Source: an uncultured Chitinophagales bacterium
GTDB lineage: Bacteria > Bacteroidota > Bacteroidia > Chitinophagales > Chitinophagaceae
Direction: 5' to 3'
Length of the DNA stretch: 20,448 bases
Assembly: GCA_946886475.1 (NCBI GenBank)
Contig: CAMPIQ010000061.1
Location: 1 to 20,448, forward strand
Shown: piece after piece, positions 6,740 through 14,106 of the stretch
How the letters are laid out: every line of letters starts with the position of its first letter
Numbering within the stretch: position 1 is the first letter of the stretch
Program-made: the position numbers and the translations under genes
Notes under the pieces: generated by a model
What the model was told of the DNA's origin: nothing
Seen by the model: only the letters and a program-made list of their open reading frames with translations
Database searches by the model: none

Positions 6740-8206
6740 TCACTCCCACAAAAAGATTGTTGAATCCTTTTTTACAGGGAACCTTTGTTGAAATTGTGTA
6801 TTTAAAATCACCGGGAATAAATTCACTAAGGATATAGAATCATAAAACCCGGAATAGTTACCGGAAGGGAGATGAACTGCGCAGAGGTTATTAAAATAAT
6901 ACTGTCTTGCATCCGGTTCCTGAAAATAACGGAAGCCATGGTCACCTGCCAGCATAAGGACTGGCGGTGCTGCTGATAATTTAAGAATACTGTCACACAT
7001 TTCAATGATCCTGCTATTGCAATACTGCAGGTATTCTACATAATTCCTTTTGCTATATTGCTTTCCTTCAACCAGACTATCCAATGGAAGCGGCGAGCCT
7101 TTTGAATTAAAATAATAAGGATAGTGCGGCATCATGAGATGCGTATATACAAACTTTGACCTTTCCTTTGTTTTTGCAGCATTCAGAGTGAGACTGATGA
7201 ATTCATTATTGTTGTGAAGATGAGAGTAAGTAATTCGTTTTTGCAGGAACCTGCTGTGCCAAATACCGGTATTGATATTAAAAAGAATATCCTTCCACAC
7301 CCTACTCAGGAAAGTTTGGGAAGTGATGAGTTTTGTTCCCGTGGATATGAAATCATCCGAATGAATGGCCTGCCGGTCCTTGAGATCAAAAATTGAATAA
7401 TTGTGAATCTCATAATTGTTTTGATCCAAAAACCCGATCACACTGTTTTCCCTGATCATGCTGTACGCATAATTTAAATTGCCCGGCCCCTTTGTTTTCA
7501 TATTAAGGTCCAGGTAGGTCATATTGAGCATGGACGCCAATGAAAATGGCGTGTAGTTGTAATTGGAAAAACTATTGGCTGCAACGTAAAAGCCTTTACG
7601 GCGTAGTTCATTTTCGAAACTGGAATTATCGAAACCGAATTTTTTTCTGAGGGCGGTATTACCCGAGTACCCATCCAGGATAATAAGATAGATATCGGGC
7701 CTGGAGCAGGTATCGCAGGCAGATCCCGTTAAAAGGGCATTGCTCTTTAAGGGAACGGGTTCAATTAAGATCCAGGATAACCGCACAACATCCATTACCA
7801 ATAGCAATAGAAAAAGAACATTCAGGTAAACAATTGATTTATGAAAAGGTGCTTTTTTATTTTTTACCCAAACGATCATCAAAAAGATCAGGATAAAGCA
7901 AAGAGGCAGGATGAAAAGGTATCTGACAAAGAATGTCCCCTCAAAATGCTTTTCCAGGAGGTCCTGGATGTTACCGAAAAAAAAATTAAAGGCCAGAAAA
8001 ACAAAAGCAACCATAGCGGCCTTTTGAAAATCTTTAAAGAACCAAAAAATAATACCCATTATCAAAGTGCCGGCCGCCAGGTAAACGAGTACCAGAAAGA
8101 AAGCATTTTTCAGTGGAACAGAGGGATAATGTTCAACAAAGCCATGGAATACAAAGAACAGGGGAAGCAGGAAAAGAAACAGGGGATATTTTCTGAAAAA
8201 ATTCAT
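6740..8206 (-). CDS. Membrane-anchored sulfatase/alkaline-phosphatase-fold protein
   Basis: A 488-residue protein with four or five N-terminal transmembrane segments (about residues 8-27, 35-57, 62-80, 96-115 and 125-148) and a C-terminal periplasmic hydrolase domain. The domain opens with PDIYLIILDGYSG (170-182), the first metal-binding stretch of the sulfatase superfamily. YTPFSLASMLNMT (218-230) supplies the likely Thr/Ser nucleophile (T219), HLMMPHYPYYF is at 356-366, and LAGDHGFRY at 419-427 gives the second Asp-His metal ligands. There is no Cys-x-Pro-x-Arg formylglycine motif, so it is not a classical sulfatase. Relatives with this layout transfer or hydrolyse phosphoryl head groups on lipids or polysaccharides (LtaS/EptA-like or polysaccharide-cluster sulfatase-like). 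The exact substrate is unknown. It is monocistronic and convergent with the Csp-like gene. Confidence 0.85.
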   Translation of the reverse strand: MNFFRKYPLFLFLLPLFFVFHGFVEHYPSVPLKNAFFLVLVYLAAGTLIMGIIFWFFKDFQKAAMVAFVFLAFNFFFGNIQDLLEKHFEGTFFVRYLFILPLCFILIFLMIVWVKNKKAPFHKSIVYLNVLFLLLLVMDVVRLSWILIEPVPLKSNALLTGSACDTCSRPDIYLIILDGYSGNTALRKKFGFDNSSFENELRRKGFYVAANSFSNYNYTPFSLASMLNMTYLDLNMKTKGPGNLNYAYSMIRENSVIGFLDQNNYEIHNYSIFDLKDRQAIHSDDFISTGTKLITSQTFLSRVWKDILFNINTGIWHSRFLQKRITYSHLHNNNEFISLTLNAAKTKERSKFVYTHLMMPHYPYYFNSKGSPLPLDSLVEGKQYSKRNYVEYLQYCNSRIIEMCDSILKLSAAPPVLMLAGDHGFRYFQEPDARQYYFNNLCAVHLPSGNYSGFYDSISLVNLFPVILNTQFQQRFPVKKDSTIFLWE

Positions 8207-8341
8207 AAGCAGAAGAATAACCAGTTCTAAGGTAATTCATACTGAGAAATAAGAGCGGGAGGGTGGACAATTCAATCATTCGATCCGCACCCTGTGGGAT
8301 ATTCTATAGATAAAAAATGCAAAAGGTAAAATGTAAAAAAG

Positions 8342-8380
8342 AGAGCGAGGCTAATCGATCACTTTTTTCCCTCACGCTCT
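8342..8380 (-). terminator. Second terminator-like hairpin downstream of tRNA-Arg
   Basis: AGAGCG (8342-8347) pairs with CGCTCT (8375-8380), and AGG (8348-8350) pairs with CCT (8370-8372) across a 2-base bulge. Runs of A (8335-8340) and T (8381-8386) flank it, so it looks bidirectional. On the - strand it follows the tRNA and its first hairpin, before the promoter region of the sulfatase-fold gene. It may be a back-up terminator that insulates that gene. Confidence 0.5.
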
Positions 8381-8420
8381 TTTTTTGTAGCCTTAGGTAG
8401 AGAGAGTTCGACCTTAAATG

Positions 8421-8451
8421 AAAAATCCGCCTTCGCTAAAGCTTCGGCGGA
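8421..8451 (-). terminator. Rho-independent terminator of tRNA-Arg
   Basis: On the - strand, TCCGCC (complement of 8446-8451) pairs with GGCGGA (complement of 8426-8431), with two more G-C pairs near the loop. Five T residues follow (complement of 8421-8425). It begins 6 bases after the 3' end of the tRNA, as expected for a single-gene tRNA transcript. Confidence 0.75.
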
Positions 8452-8456
8452 CACAG

Positions 8457-8528
8457 TAGCCTCGACAGGAATCGAACCTGTATCTAAAGTTTAGGAAACT
8501 TCTATTCTATCCATTGAACTACGAGGCC
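8457..8528 (-). tRNA. tRNA-Arg (anticodon CCT)
   Basis: The 72-base - strand sequence folds as a standard cloverleaf. Acceptor GGCCTCG pairs with CGAGGCT (one G-U at the end). The D-arm is GTTC/GAAT with the loop AATGGATA. The anticodon arm is GAAGT/ACTTT around TTCCTAA, giving anticodon CCT, which reads AGG (Arg). A 4-base variable region is followed by the T-arm ACAGG-TTCGAAT-CCTGT and the discriminator A. The CCA end is not encoded, as is usual in Bacteroidota. A terminator hairpin follows immediately. No adjacent integrase or duplicated tRNA 3' end is seen, so there is no sign that it is an active attachment site. Confidence 0.96.
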
Positions 8529-8712
8529 AAATTAGGTGCGGAGAAAGAGAAAGGGTGCGGCGCACTCTGCTTTCTTTCTCCACTCTATTTTCCCGGGGCT
8601 GCAATATTAAAGCCTTTTTGATAAATGAAACCCTTAAAATAATAAATGGAAATAAAGCTCCGGCAGTGAAGAATTTGCCGTGCAGTCTCAAAGCCCCCAG
8701 CTTGCAGGTCAA

Positions 8713-8746
8713 AACTCACAACTCCCAGCTCAAAGCTCACAGCTCA
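8713..8746. repeat. Short degenerate (A)CTCA/AGCTCA direct repeats upstream of a promoter
   Basis: The stretch holds several close copies of a CTCA core: ACTCAC, ACTCCC, AGCTCAA, AGCTCAC and AGCTCAT, spaced 7-10 bases apart. It ends 5 bases before the TATATTTG box of the TPR gene. The unit is too degenerate to assign as a known operator. Confidence 0.4.
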
Positions 8747-8750
8747 TTGC

Positions 8751-8758
8751 TATATTTG
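8751..8758 (+). promoter_or_regulatory. Candidate -7 promoter box (TATATTTG) of the TPR gene
   Basis: TATATTTG matches the Bacteroidota -7 consensus TAnnTTTG exactly and ends 19 bases before the ATG at 8778, leaving room for a leader of about a dozen bases. A -33 TTG at the usual 17-23 base spacing is not visible, so the promoter may depend on an activator or be weak. Confidence 0.5.
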
Positions 8759-8777
8759 CACCCCCTAAGCACTCAAT

Positions 8778-9431
8778 ATGAAATTTTACAACTGGTTAAT
8801 TAAATACCGATTATATATAGGTCTGGTCCTGATCCTGGCAGGTGTGGCGCTCAATCTCACCATTAGTGGGTTCTGGCCTGTATTTCCACTTTACCTTGTG
8901 GGACTGATATTGATAGCAGGGCATTTCTTTTTTGGCCCGCTCCGCCTGATCCAGGAACACATGGAAAGCGGAAATATGGAAGAAGCGGAAAAGATCGTGA
9001 ACTCCATCAAATATCCAAACCTGCTTTATAAACCCATCCGCTCCGTTTATTATACCCTGAAAGGGAACATGGCGATGATGAAACAGGACTTTGATTCTGC
9101 AGAAAAAAATATGAAAAAAGGCCTTGACCTGGGTATGCCTATGAAGGAAGCAGAAGGCGCGAGCATGCTTCAAATGGGTATGCTGGCCATGCAAAAGAAT
9201 GACCTGCGCCAGGCTGAAAGCTATATCCGTCAGGCTTTGCGTAAAGGTTTACCCGACAAGGAAAACCAGGCAGCTGCCTATCTGCAGATGTGCAGCCTGA
9301 TGATGAATAAAAGAGAGTTCCGCGCCGCCAAAGATTTTTTCAGAAAAGCAAAGGCCCTCAGGCCCACAACCCCTCAGATAGTTGACCAGATCAAACAGAT
9401 CGAGAAATATATTTCGAGGATACCAGGGTGA
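8778..9431 (+). CDS. Tetratricopeptide-repeat protein with N-terminal membrane hairpin
   Basis: A 217-residue protein. Residues 11-30 (RLYIGLVLILAGVALNLTIS) and about 34-54 (VFPLYLVGLILIAGHFFFGP) are two transmembrane helices. The rest is helical and cytoplasmic or periplasmic. TPR-type helix pairs are visible at about residues 62-95, 96-130, 133-166 and 167-200, for example MKQDFDSAEKNMKKGLDLG, KNDLRQAESYIRQALRKG and KREFRAAKDFFRKAKAL with the usual small/large residue spacing. TPR proteins act as protein-binding scaffolds, and the partner is unknown. The gene stands alone, with its own -7 box upstream, and converges on the DUF952 gene 78 bases downstream. No specific family name is recognised. 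Confidence 0.85.
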   Translation: MKFYNWLIKYRLYIGLVLILAGVALNLTISGFWPVFPLYLVGLILIAGHFFFGPLRLIQEHMESGNMEEAEKIVNSIKYPNLLYKPIRSVYYTLKGNMAMMKQDFDSAEKNMKKGLDLGMPMKEAEGASMLQMGMLAMQKNDLRQAESYIRQALRKGLPDKENQAAAYLQMCSLMMNKREFRAAKDFFRKAKALRPTTPQIVDQIKQIEKYISRIPG

Positions 9432-9509
9432 GGAACAGATGAACAGGGAGCAAGGATTTTTGAATGTTGAATGCTGACCTTTCAATTCGTCAGGACATGA
9501 ATTGGACTC

Positions 9510-9809
9510 CTAAATCCTTACCACTTCCACCACTGAATCCAGATTGAGGGGTCCGTAAATATGCGGGAATTCTTCATTGATGGACGGGGCCAGGTCAAAT
9601 TGCAAGGGCGACCGGAGTTGAGCCGTATCAATAACAAGCTTCAATAAATTCTCCCTTCCGCTGAAATATCTTTCCAATACGCCCTCTACCTGATGATCCT
9701 GACTACAATGTATAAATCCTTCAGATTGAAGTGAAGGATCTGTATAAAATCCCTGTTCCAGTGCATTTTCCCATTGATTTACTGAAGTGATGTGATAAAT
9801 AATTGCCAT
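9510..9809 (-). CDS. DUF952 family protein
   Basis: A 99-residue soluble protein beginning MAIIYHITSVNQW. DUF952 features are the N-terminal IYHI with H6, the conserved EGFIHCS at 30-36 (H34) and FPHIYGPLNLD at 81-91. The family is thought to adopt an ADP-ribosyltransferase-like fold, but no activity has been firmly assigned that I can recall. The frame extends to an ATG at 9866. The start at 9809 is preferred because family members begin at this point and the upstream residues are basic and unrelated. It is transcribed divergently from the double-barrel outer-membrane protein gene. The two starts are 154 bases apart, so they share a promoter region. Confidence 0.88.
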   Translation of the reverse strand: MAIIYHITSVNQWENALEQGFYTDPSLQSEGFIHCSQDHQVEGVLERYFSGRENLLKLVIDTAQLRSPLQFDLAPSINEEFPHIYGPLNLDSVVEVVRI

Positions 9810-9942
9810 GAGATGCAGATCGATTTTAATTGTAAAGACCAGGCGCTTGCATATGTAATGGGACAAAAGTTAAGCTTGCAATTAATAGTTTCGGCCTGTA
9901 GAACAAACTTAGATCATAATCCACAGAAGAAAATTATGTTCC

Positions 9943-9950
9943 TATATTTA
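9943..9950 (+). promoter_or_regulatory. Possible -7 promoter box (TATATTTA)
   Basis: TATATTTA differs from TAnnTTTG only at the last base and ends 12 bases before the preferred ATG at 9963. This is suggestive of a very short leader for the outer-membrane protein gene, but the match is imperfect and no -33 box is evident. Confidence 0.22.
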
Positions 9951-9962
9951 TCCCTGCTTACG

Positions 9963-11159
9963 ATGAAAAACAAAACTTTACTCTTTCTTATTTTTTTGCA
10001 ATTGATCGCAACATTCAGCTTGAATGCACAGAACAGCAGGATACAGGTTCCGCAATTCATAGCCCGCTCTTACCTTAACCTCAATATTGGCCATATCAGC
10101 ACGCCTCTATCGGCAAAACAACTGGAGAATGGCTATCAGGCAGAATCTATCGAAAGCTCACATTTGGGTATACGGCTGGTTTTTCTTGGATACCGGTTCA
10201 ATCAACATCTTTCCGGGCAGGTGAGTTACTGGAAACCTGTAAGCTATACCCTGTACAAAAACATTAATGGAGATGGAAAAGCACATTCAGTATGGATCCA
10301 TCAGGGTACCCTCACCCTGAAATCACAGATACCTGTTGGAAAAAAACTTTCCCTGTATGGTGAAGCCGGCTTTGGCATAGTAACAAGAAAAGGTTTTAAG
10401 ATAGACAATGCAGATGTTGTTAAAAGTTCTTCCGATGCTAACCTGGTTACTGGTGCAGGACTGGAATACCATATCAGCAAAAACTGGGACCTCATTGCCG
10501 GAACAACCTATTCACCCGGAATAAAAAAAACCAATCAACCACATACCATTTTCCATTCGGCCGGAATAAAATATAATCTTCACCCCCTTACACCAGATAA
10601 ACTGGAAGCGAATGCAAAAGGAAATCATTTTTTCCCGCACCAGCTTTTGCAATTTGGCTACTCAACAAAGAATTTCGGTTATGGCGTCAATAATTTCTTT
10701 TCCAAAGGACCTGTTCCCATTTTCTGGGGCGGAAAGATCCATATATCAAAAGGCGCTTTCCTCAAATACCAGCGTAATATCTTTCACACAAAAAAATTCT
10801 TCTCGTTCGATATCGGAACTTCAATTGGATGGTGGCAGGGCGATCAACTCAAAGAAAATATTTACACCATTTCTGCCTATCCTTTGTTCAGGTTTAGTTT
10901 ACTCCGTACAAAACCCGCAGATTTTTATTTTAACTATTGCGTTGCCGGACCCAGTTATATATCTAAAACAATGATCGATGGAAAAAATTCAGGAAGGCAT
11001 TTTACCTTCCAGGATTTTATGGGTATTGGAATGTTTGCAGGTAAGAACAGGCATCTGAATGCGGAAGTGCTGATCAATCATTATTCCAATGGAAATATCT
11101 TTCCGGATAATGCCGGACTTAAAATTCCACTCACCTTTACTTTAGGGTATGCCTGGTAA
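9963..11159 (+). CDS. Outer-membrane double beta-barrel protein with C-terminal PagL-like lipid A deacylase domain
   Basis: A 398-residue exported protein. Residues 1-23 form a signal peptide (hydrophobic LLFLIFLQLIATF, cleavage after LNAQ). Residues 35-206 look like an 8-strand OmpA/porin-type barrel with alternating strands such as LSLYGEAGFGIVTRKG and LVTGAGLEYHISKNWDLIAG. Residues about 224-398 look like a second barrel of the acyloxyacyl hydrolase (PagL) family. FQDFMGIGMFAG is followed by INHYSNGNIFPDNAG at 371-385, with H373 and S375 in the catalytic HxSN motif. The protein ends in an aromatic residue (GYAW), as outer-membrane barrels do. PagL removes the 3-O acyl chain of lipid A. The Glu of the Pseudomonas triad is not obvious at the expected spacing. 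The frame extends to 9792, but the signal peptide fixes the start at 9963. The fusion of two barrels is unusual. Confidence 0.8.
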   Translation: MKNKTLLFLIFLQLIATFSLNAQNSRIQVPQFIARSYLNLNIGHISTPLSAKQLENGYQAESIESSHLGIRLVFLGYRFNQHLSGQVSYWKPVSYTLYKNINGDGKAHSVWIHQGTLTLKSQIPVGKKLSLYGEAGFGIVTRKGFKIDNADVVKSSSDANLVTGAGLEYHISKNWDLIAGTTYSPGIKKTNQPHTIFHSAGIKYNLHPLTPDKLEANAKGNHFFPHQLLQFGYSTKNFGYGVNNFFSKGPVPIFWGGKIHISKGAFLKYQRNIFHTKKFFSFDIGTSIGWWQGDQLKENIYTISAYPLFRFSLLRTKPADFYFNYCVAGPSYISKTMIDGKNSGRHFTFQDFMGIGMFAGKNRHLNAEVLINHYSNGNIFPDNAGLKIPLTFTLGYAW

Positions 11160-11253
11160 CAATAAGGTTTAAAAAGATCTGATTATACCTAAAGGAAACC
11201 AACACGGGACTGAAACTCCCGAAACGCTGGCCATTTTATTGCATTGGTAAAAC

Positions 11254-11982
11254 ATGGGATACAGTGAAATCGTTCACGCGGAACTAAAAGCATGGCAAAA
11301 ACGCATGCAGCGAAAACCCTCGCTGGTGAACAGGCTTTCAAAGGGCATGCAGGTAAAGATCAACAGTTATATTCCGGAAAAAGTTCATCAAACACTTACT
11401 TCCATTATCAAACAAATGATCAGGAGTGTATTGTTTGGTGCAAAATTTACTGCCCGTCAGCCGAGACCTGTAGTAAATATGGCCGATACCGAAACCGCGA
11501 TCATGCAGCTGATCAGCAATTATAAAAAAACCGCGGCTGCAGAGGGCGGAGTAACCGGTGCAGGTGGATTTTTCCTGGCGCTCGCCGATTTTCCCATTTT
11601 ATTAGGGATCAAATTAAAGATGCTTTTTGATATAGCTTCCAATTATGGATTTGATGTAAAGGATTATAAAGAAAGATTGTATATACTTTATATTTTTCAG
11701 TTGGCCTTCAGCAGTCAGGAACACCGGAGAAATGTTTATAGCCAGATCGTGGACTGGGATATAAAGAAAGAAAAACTACCTGATGATATCCATCAGTTTG
11801 ACTGGCGAAGTTTTCAACAGGAATACCGGGATTATATCGACCTGGCAAAAATGGCCCAGCTTATACCGGGTATTGGTGCTGTTGTAGGCGTTATTGTAAA
11901 TTACAAACTGATTCAAAAACTGGGCGTAACGGCTATGAATGCATATAGGATGAGGCTGCTGCATGAAAGTTCAAACGGATAG
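11254..11982 (+). CDS. EcsC family protein
   Basis: A 242-residue protein matching the EcsC (PF12787) pattern: a basic helical N-terminus, then a hydrophobic glycine-rich central region at 94-114 (EGGVTGAGGFFLALADFP) and KLKMLFDIASNYGFD. The C-terminal hydrophobic stretch is LIPGIGAVVGVIVNYKLIQK (about 205-224). EcsC takes its name from the third gene of the Bacillus ecs locus, whose other genes encode an ABC transporter. Its biochemical role is not established. Here there is no adjacent ABC transporter. It lies 94 bases after the double-barrel protein on the same strand and could be co-transcribed. The product is probably membrane-associated through its central hairpins. Confidence 0.85.
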   Translation: MGYSEIVHAELKAWQKRMQRKPSLVNRLSKGMQVKINSYIPEKVHQTLTSIIKQMIRSVLFGAKFTARQPRPVVNMADTETAIMQLISNYKKTAAAEGGVTGAGGFFLALADFPILLGIKLKMLFDIASNYGFDVKDYKERLYILYIFQLAFSSQEHRRNVYSQIVDWDIKKEKLPDDIHQFDWRSFQQEYRDYIDLAKMAQLIPGIGAVVGVIVNYKLIQKLGVTAMNAYRMRLLHESSNG

Positions 11983-12142
11983 ATCAGGACTTATCAGCCA
12001 ATAAATCAACCGTATTACCCATCTCTTACCTAAATATTTGAAGGTCTATAATTAAGGAAAGCTTGTGCCTTTTTATAATGCGCCCGCTTCGGCACACAAT
12101 TGGTATTATCTACACATCCTGTGAGCCATTAAATAGTGTGTT

Positions 12143-13120
12143 ATGGAAAAGGTTTATTTACTACTCAGGAACAATAAAGAAACTGGTCCTTTTACAATTC
12201 AGGAGTTATTGTTACAAAAGCTGAGTCCAACAGACATGATCTGGGTGGAAGGAAAAAGTACTGCATGGACATTCCTGAATGAAATGGAATTGAATTTTCA
12301 TCAGGACGATCCGGTTCAACACATTTCTGATGCGCCACGTTCAAAGCATATTGGGGATGAAATAGAACAAAAAGCGGATGAGATCAGGAAAAGAGCATTG
12401 TCTTACAAACCCCGGCCGCTGGTAATACATTCAGATCCTTCTTCAAATGATTCAAGCTATTCAGGAGGCTTTCTCAATGCTGATGATACCATTGAAATCA
12501 TAAACCACAATAAAGAAAAAAATAAGACATTCAACGAAGTGATCATGACCTCCGTCATTATCCTGCTGTTTGCAGGTGGATTATACGCCGGAAGTACTTT
12601 AATACACTCAAGAAAAGAGATCATTAGTCCAGCTGCAACCAGAGTAACCCCTCCGGAGAAAACCGTTTCGCCAAAAGAACAACATGCCAGTGTTTCACCG
12701 GTTGAAAGCAACCCTTCCCCATACATCATTACGGCTTCTACTGACAGCAGCGCAGGAATAGAAAACAAATCCAGACCTAATATAAAAACGAATTACAGCA
12801 CGCTGGCTTCAGGATCTGATGTGGATACCGCATCCAAAAAAGCTGTTCCAATACAGCCCATTCCTGTTATTGTGAAAAATGAAGAAGTTTCATCCGCATT
12901 AACATTACCTGCCGGAGAATTGGAAACTGAAATAGCGTCCAAACCAAAAAAGAAAACAGAAACAGAAAAAAAAGAGGTGGCCCGGGACAATACGACAGAA
13001 AATAAAAAGCAGTCTGAAGTGAAAAAAGATAAGACTGAAGACCAGGATAAAAAGAAAGGCCTGGGTGAGGCCTTAAAAGATATTTTCAAAAAGAAGAAAA
13101 AAGACAAAAAGGATAATTAA
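12143..13120 (+). CDS. GYF_2 (DUF4339) domain membrane protein with lysine-rich tail
   Basis: A 325-residue protein. Residues 1-52 form a GYF_2 domain (VYLLLRNNKETGPFTIQEL and later MIWVEGKSTAWTFLNEM), a small peptide-binding-like fold common in Bacteroidota membrane proteins. A linker of about 80 residues leads to one transmembrane helix at 134-154 (IMTSVIILLFAGGLYAGSTL). The remainder is a low-complexity region rich in Pro/Ser/Thr, then a Lys/Glu-rich tail ending in KKKKKDKKDN. The GYF domain is likely cytoplasmic and the tail periplasmic, but topology is not certain. The function is unknown. Its stop overlaps the stop of the convergent desaturase gene by 4 bases (TTAA). A 160-base gap separates it from the EcsC gene, with no clear promoter. 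Confidence 0.8.
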   Translation: MEKVYLLLRNNKETGPFTIQELLLQKLSPTDMIWVEGKSTAWTFLNEMELNFHQDDPVQHISDAPRSKHIGDEIEQKADEIRKRALSYKPRPLVIHSDPSSNDSSYSGGFLNADDTIEIINHNKEKNKTFNEVIMTSVIILLFAGGLYAGSTLIHSRKEIISPAATRVTPPEKTVSPKEQHASVSPVESNPSPYIITASTDSSAGIENKSRPNIKTNYSTLASGSDVDTASKKAVPIQPIPVIVKNEEVSSALTLPAGELETEIASKPKKKTETEKKEVARDNTTENKKQSEVKKDKTEDQDKKKGLGEALKDIFKKKKKDKKDN

Positions 13121-13854
13121 GGTTCCTGTGCTGACATTTTAATGATGTTACATTTTTTTAAAACAGCAATTACCGGATAGGTCAGGTCAAATTCACCTCT
13201 TTTTGCAGCGAAATTACTCCTGGAAGGAAACTTATGGTGATTGTTGTGATATCCTTCTCCCATCATCAGCAGATCAACTTTAAAAAGGTTTTTTGAAGTA
13301 TTATCAGTTTCAAAATTGACATCGCCATATTTATGCGCGAACCAGTTAATGATGACACCATGAACCGGTCCCATTGTAATATGGAATGGTATCAGCAGGT
13401 ACCACCAGGCTGAAGGAGCAAAGACTATATAAAACCATACATATACAGCCGACCATAATATTCTTGAATACCAGGTGTTACCCCACCAGTCAAACCATTT
13501 CCAGTCGGGAACATTTTTAGTAAATCTTTCCTCTACTTTCATCTTCCCATACATGATGCCCACATAGGTGATACTGGTTCGCCACATCATACTGATCACA
13601 TTTTTATCGTATGAGGGCGAATGCGGATCATTCTCCGTATCCGTATAAGCATGGTGTATGCGGTGCATGATAGCATAAACCCTTGGACTCATATAAGAAG
13701 AACCCTGAGTGATATAGGCAAAAATGAAAAATACCCGTTCCCAGAATTTATTCATGGTAAAAGCCCTGTGGGCTGCATACCTGTGCTGGAAAAAGGTTTG
13801 GGAGAAAAGTGATAAATACCAGTGTAAAACAAAGAAAATAAGGATCGCTGCCAT
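13117..13854 (-). CDS. Membrane fatty acid (acyl-CoA type) desaturase
   Basis: A 245-residue di-iron membrane desaturase with the three histidine boxes in order: HRYAAH at residues 24-29, HRIHH at 64-68 and HNNHH at 203-207. A further H is in NWFAHKYGD. Spacing and hydrophobic segments match the delta-9 acyl-CoA/acyl-lipid desaturase family, which introduces double bonds into acyl chains using O2 and an electron donor. Bacteroidota homologues are usually about 245 residues and start near the hydrophobic ILIFFVLHWYLSLF. The frame continues to an ATG at 13956, which would add 34 residues with an odd cysteine-rich stretch (LSCFCFYQ). The shorter start is preferred, but the longer one is possible. 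It converges on the GYF_2 gene with overlapping stops. The divergent neighbour is the VWA gene. Confidence 0.9.
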   Translation of the reverse strand: MAAILIFFVLHWYLSLFSQTFFQHRYAAHRAFTMNKFWERVFFIFAYITQGSSYMSPRVYAIMHRIHHAYTDTENDPHSPSYDKNVISMMWRTSITYVGIMYGKMKVEERFTKNVPDWKWFDWWGNTWYSRILWSAVYVWFYIVFAPSAWWYLLIPFHITMGPVHGVIINWFAHKYGDVNFETDNTSKNLFKVDLLMMGEGYHNNHHKFPSRSNFAAKRGEFDLTYPVIAVLKKCNIIKMSAQEP

Positions 13855-14106
13855 AATGATTAAGGGATATGCTTCTAAAATAGAATGTACCGCTTTCTGA
13901 TAAAAACAGAAGCAGGAAAGCGCAAAAATAGGAGGTTTGAAGGGTATTTGATGCATGAGCTGGTTAGCAAACTAATCTTCAACTGGTTTAAGACAGGACC
14001 ATTTAAAACCCCTCCCTGCAAAACTCATTTGTTAAAACATTCCAAAAGCAAATCCGGCAATTATGTAAATATTATGGTGGATACATCATAGCTCAAACTT
14101 GACTAT

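Noticed and set aside
6740..8206. Assignment as a classical sulfatase.
   Set aside because: There is no C/S-x-P-x-R formylglycine motif. The likely nucleophile is Thr/Ser in YTPFSLAS, so only the superfamily fold is claimed.
8457..8528. tRNA-Arg as an integration site for a mobile element.
   Set aside because: No integrase, no duplicated tRNA 3' end and no change in gene content next to it were found.
9792..9962. Longer N-terminus for the double-barrel outer-membrane protein.
   Set aside because: A clear signal peptide begins at 9963. The upstream 57 codons overlap the DUF952 gene and its promoter region and lack any export feature.
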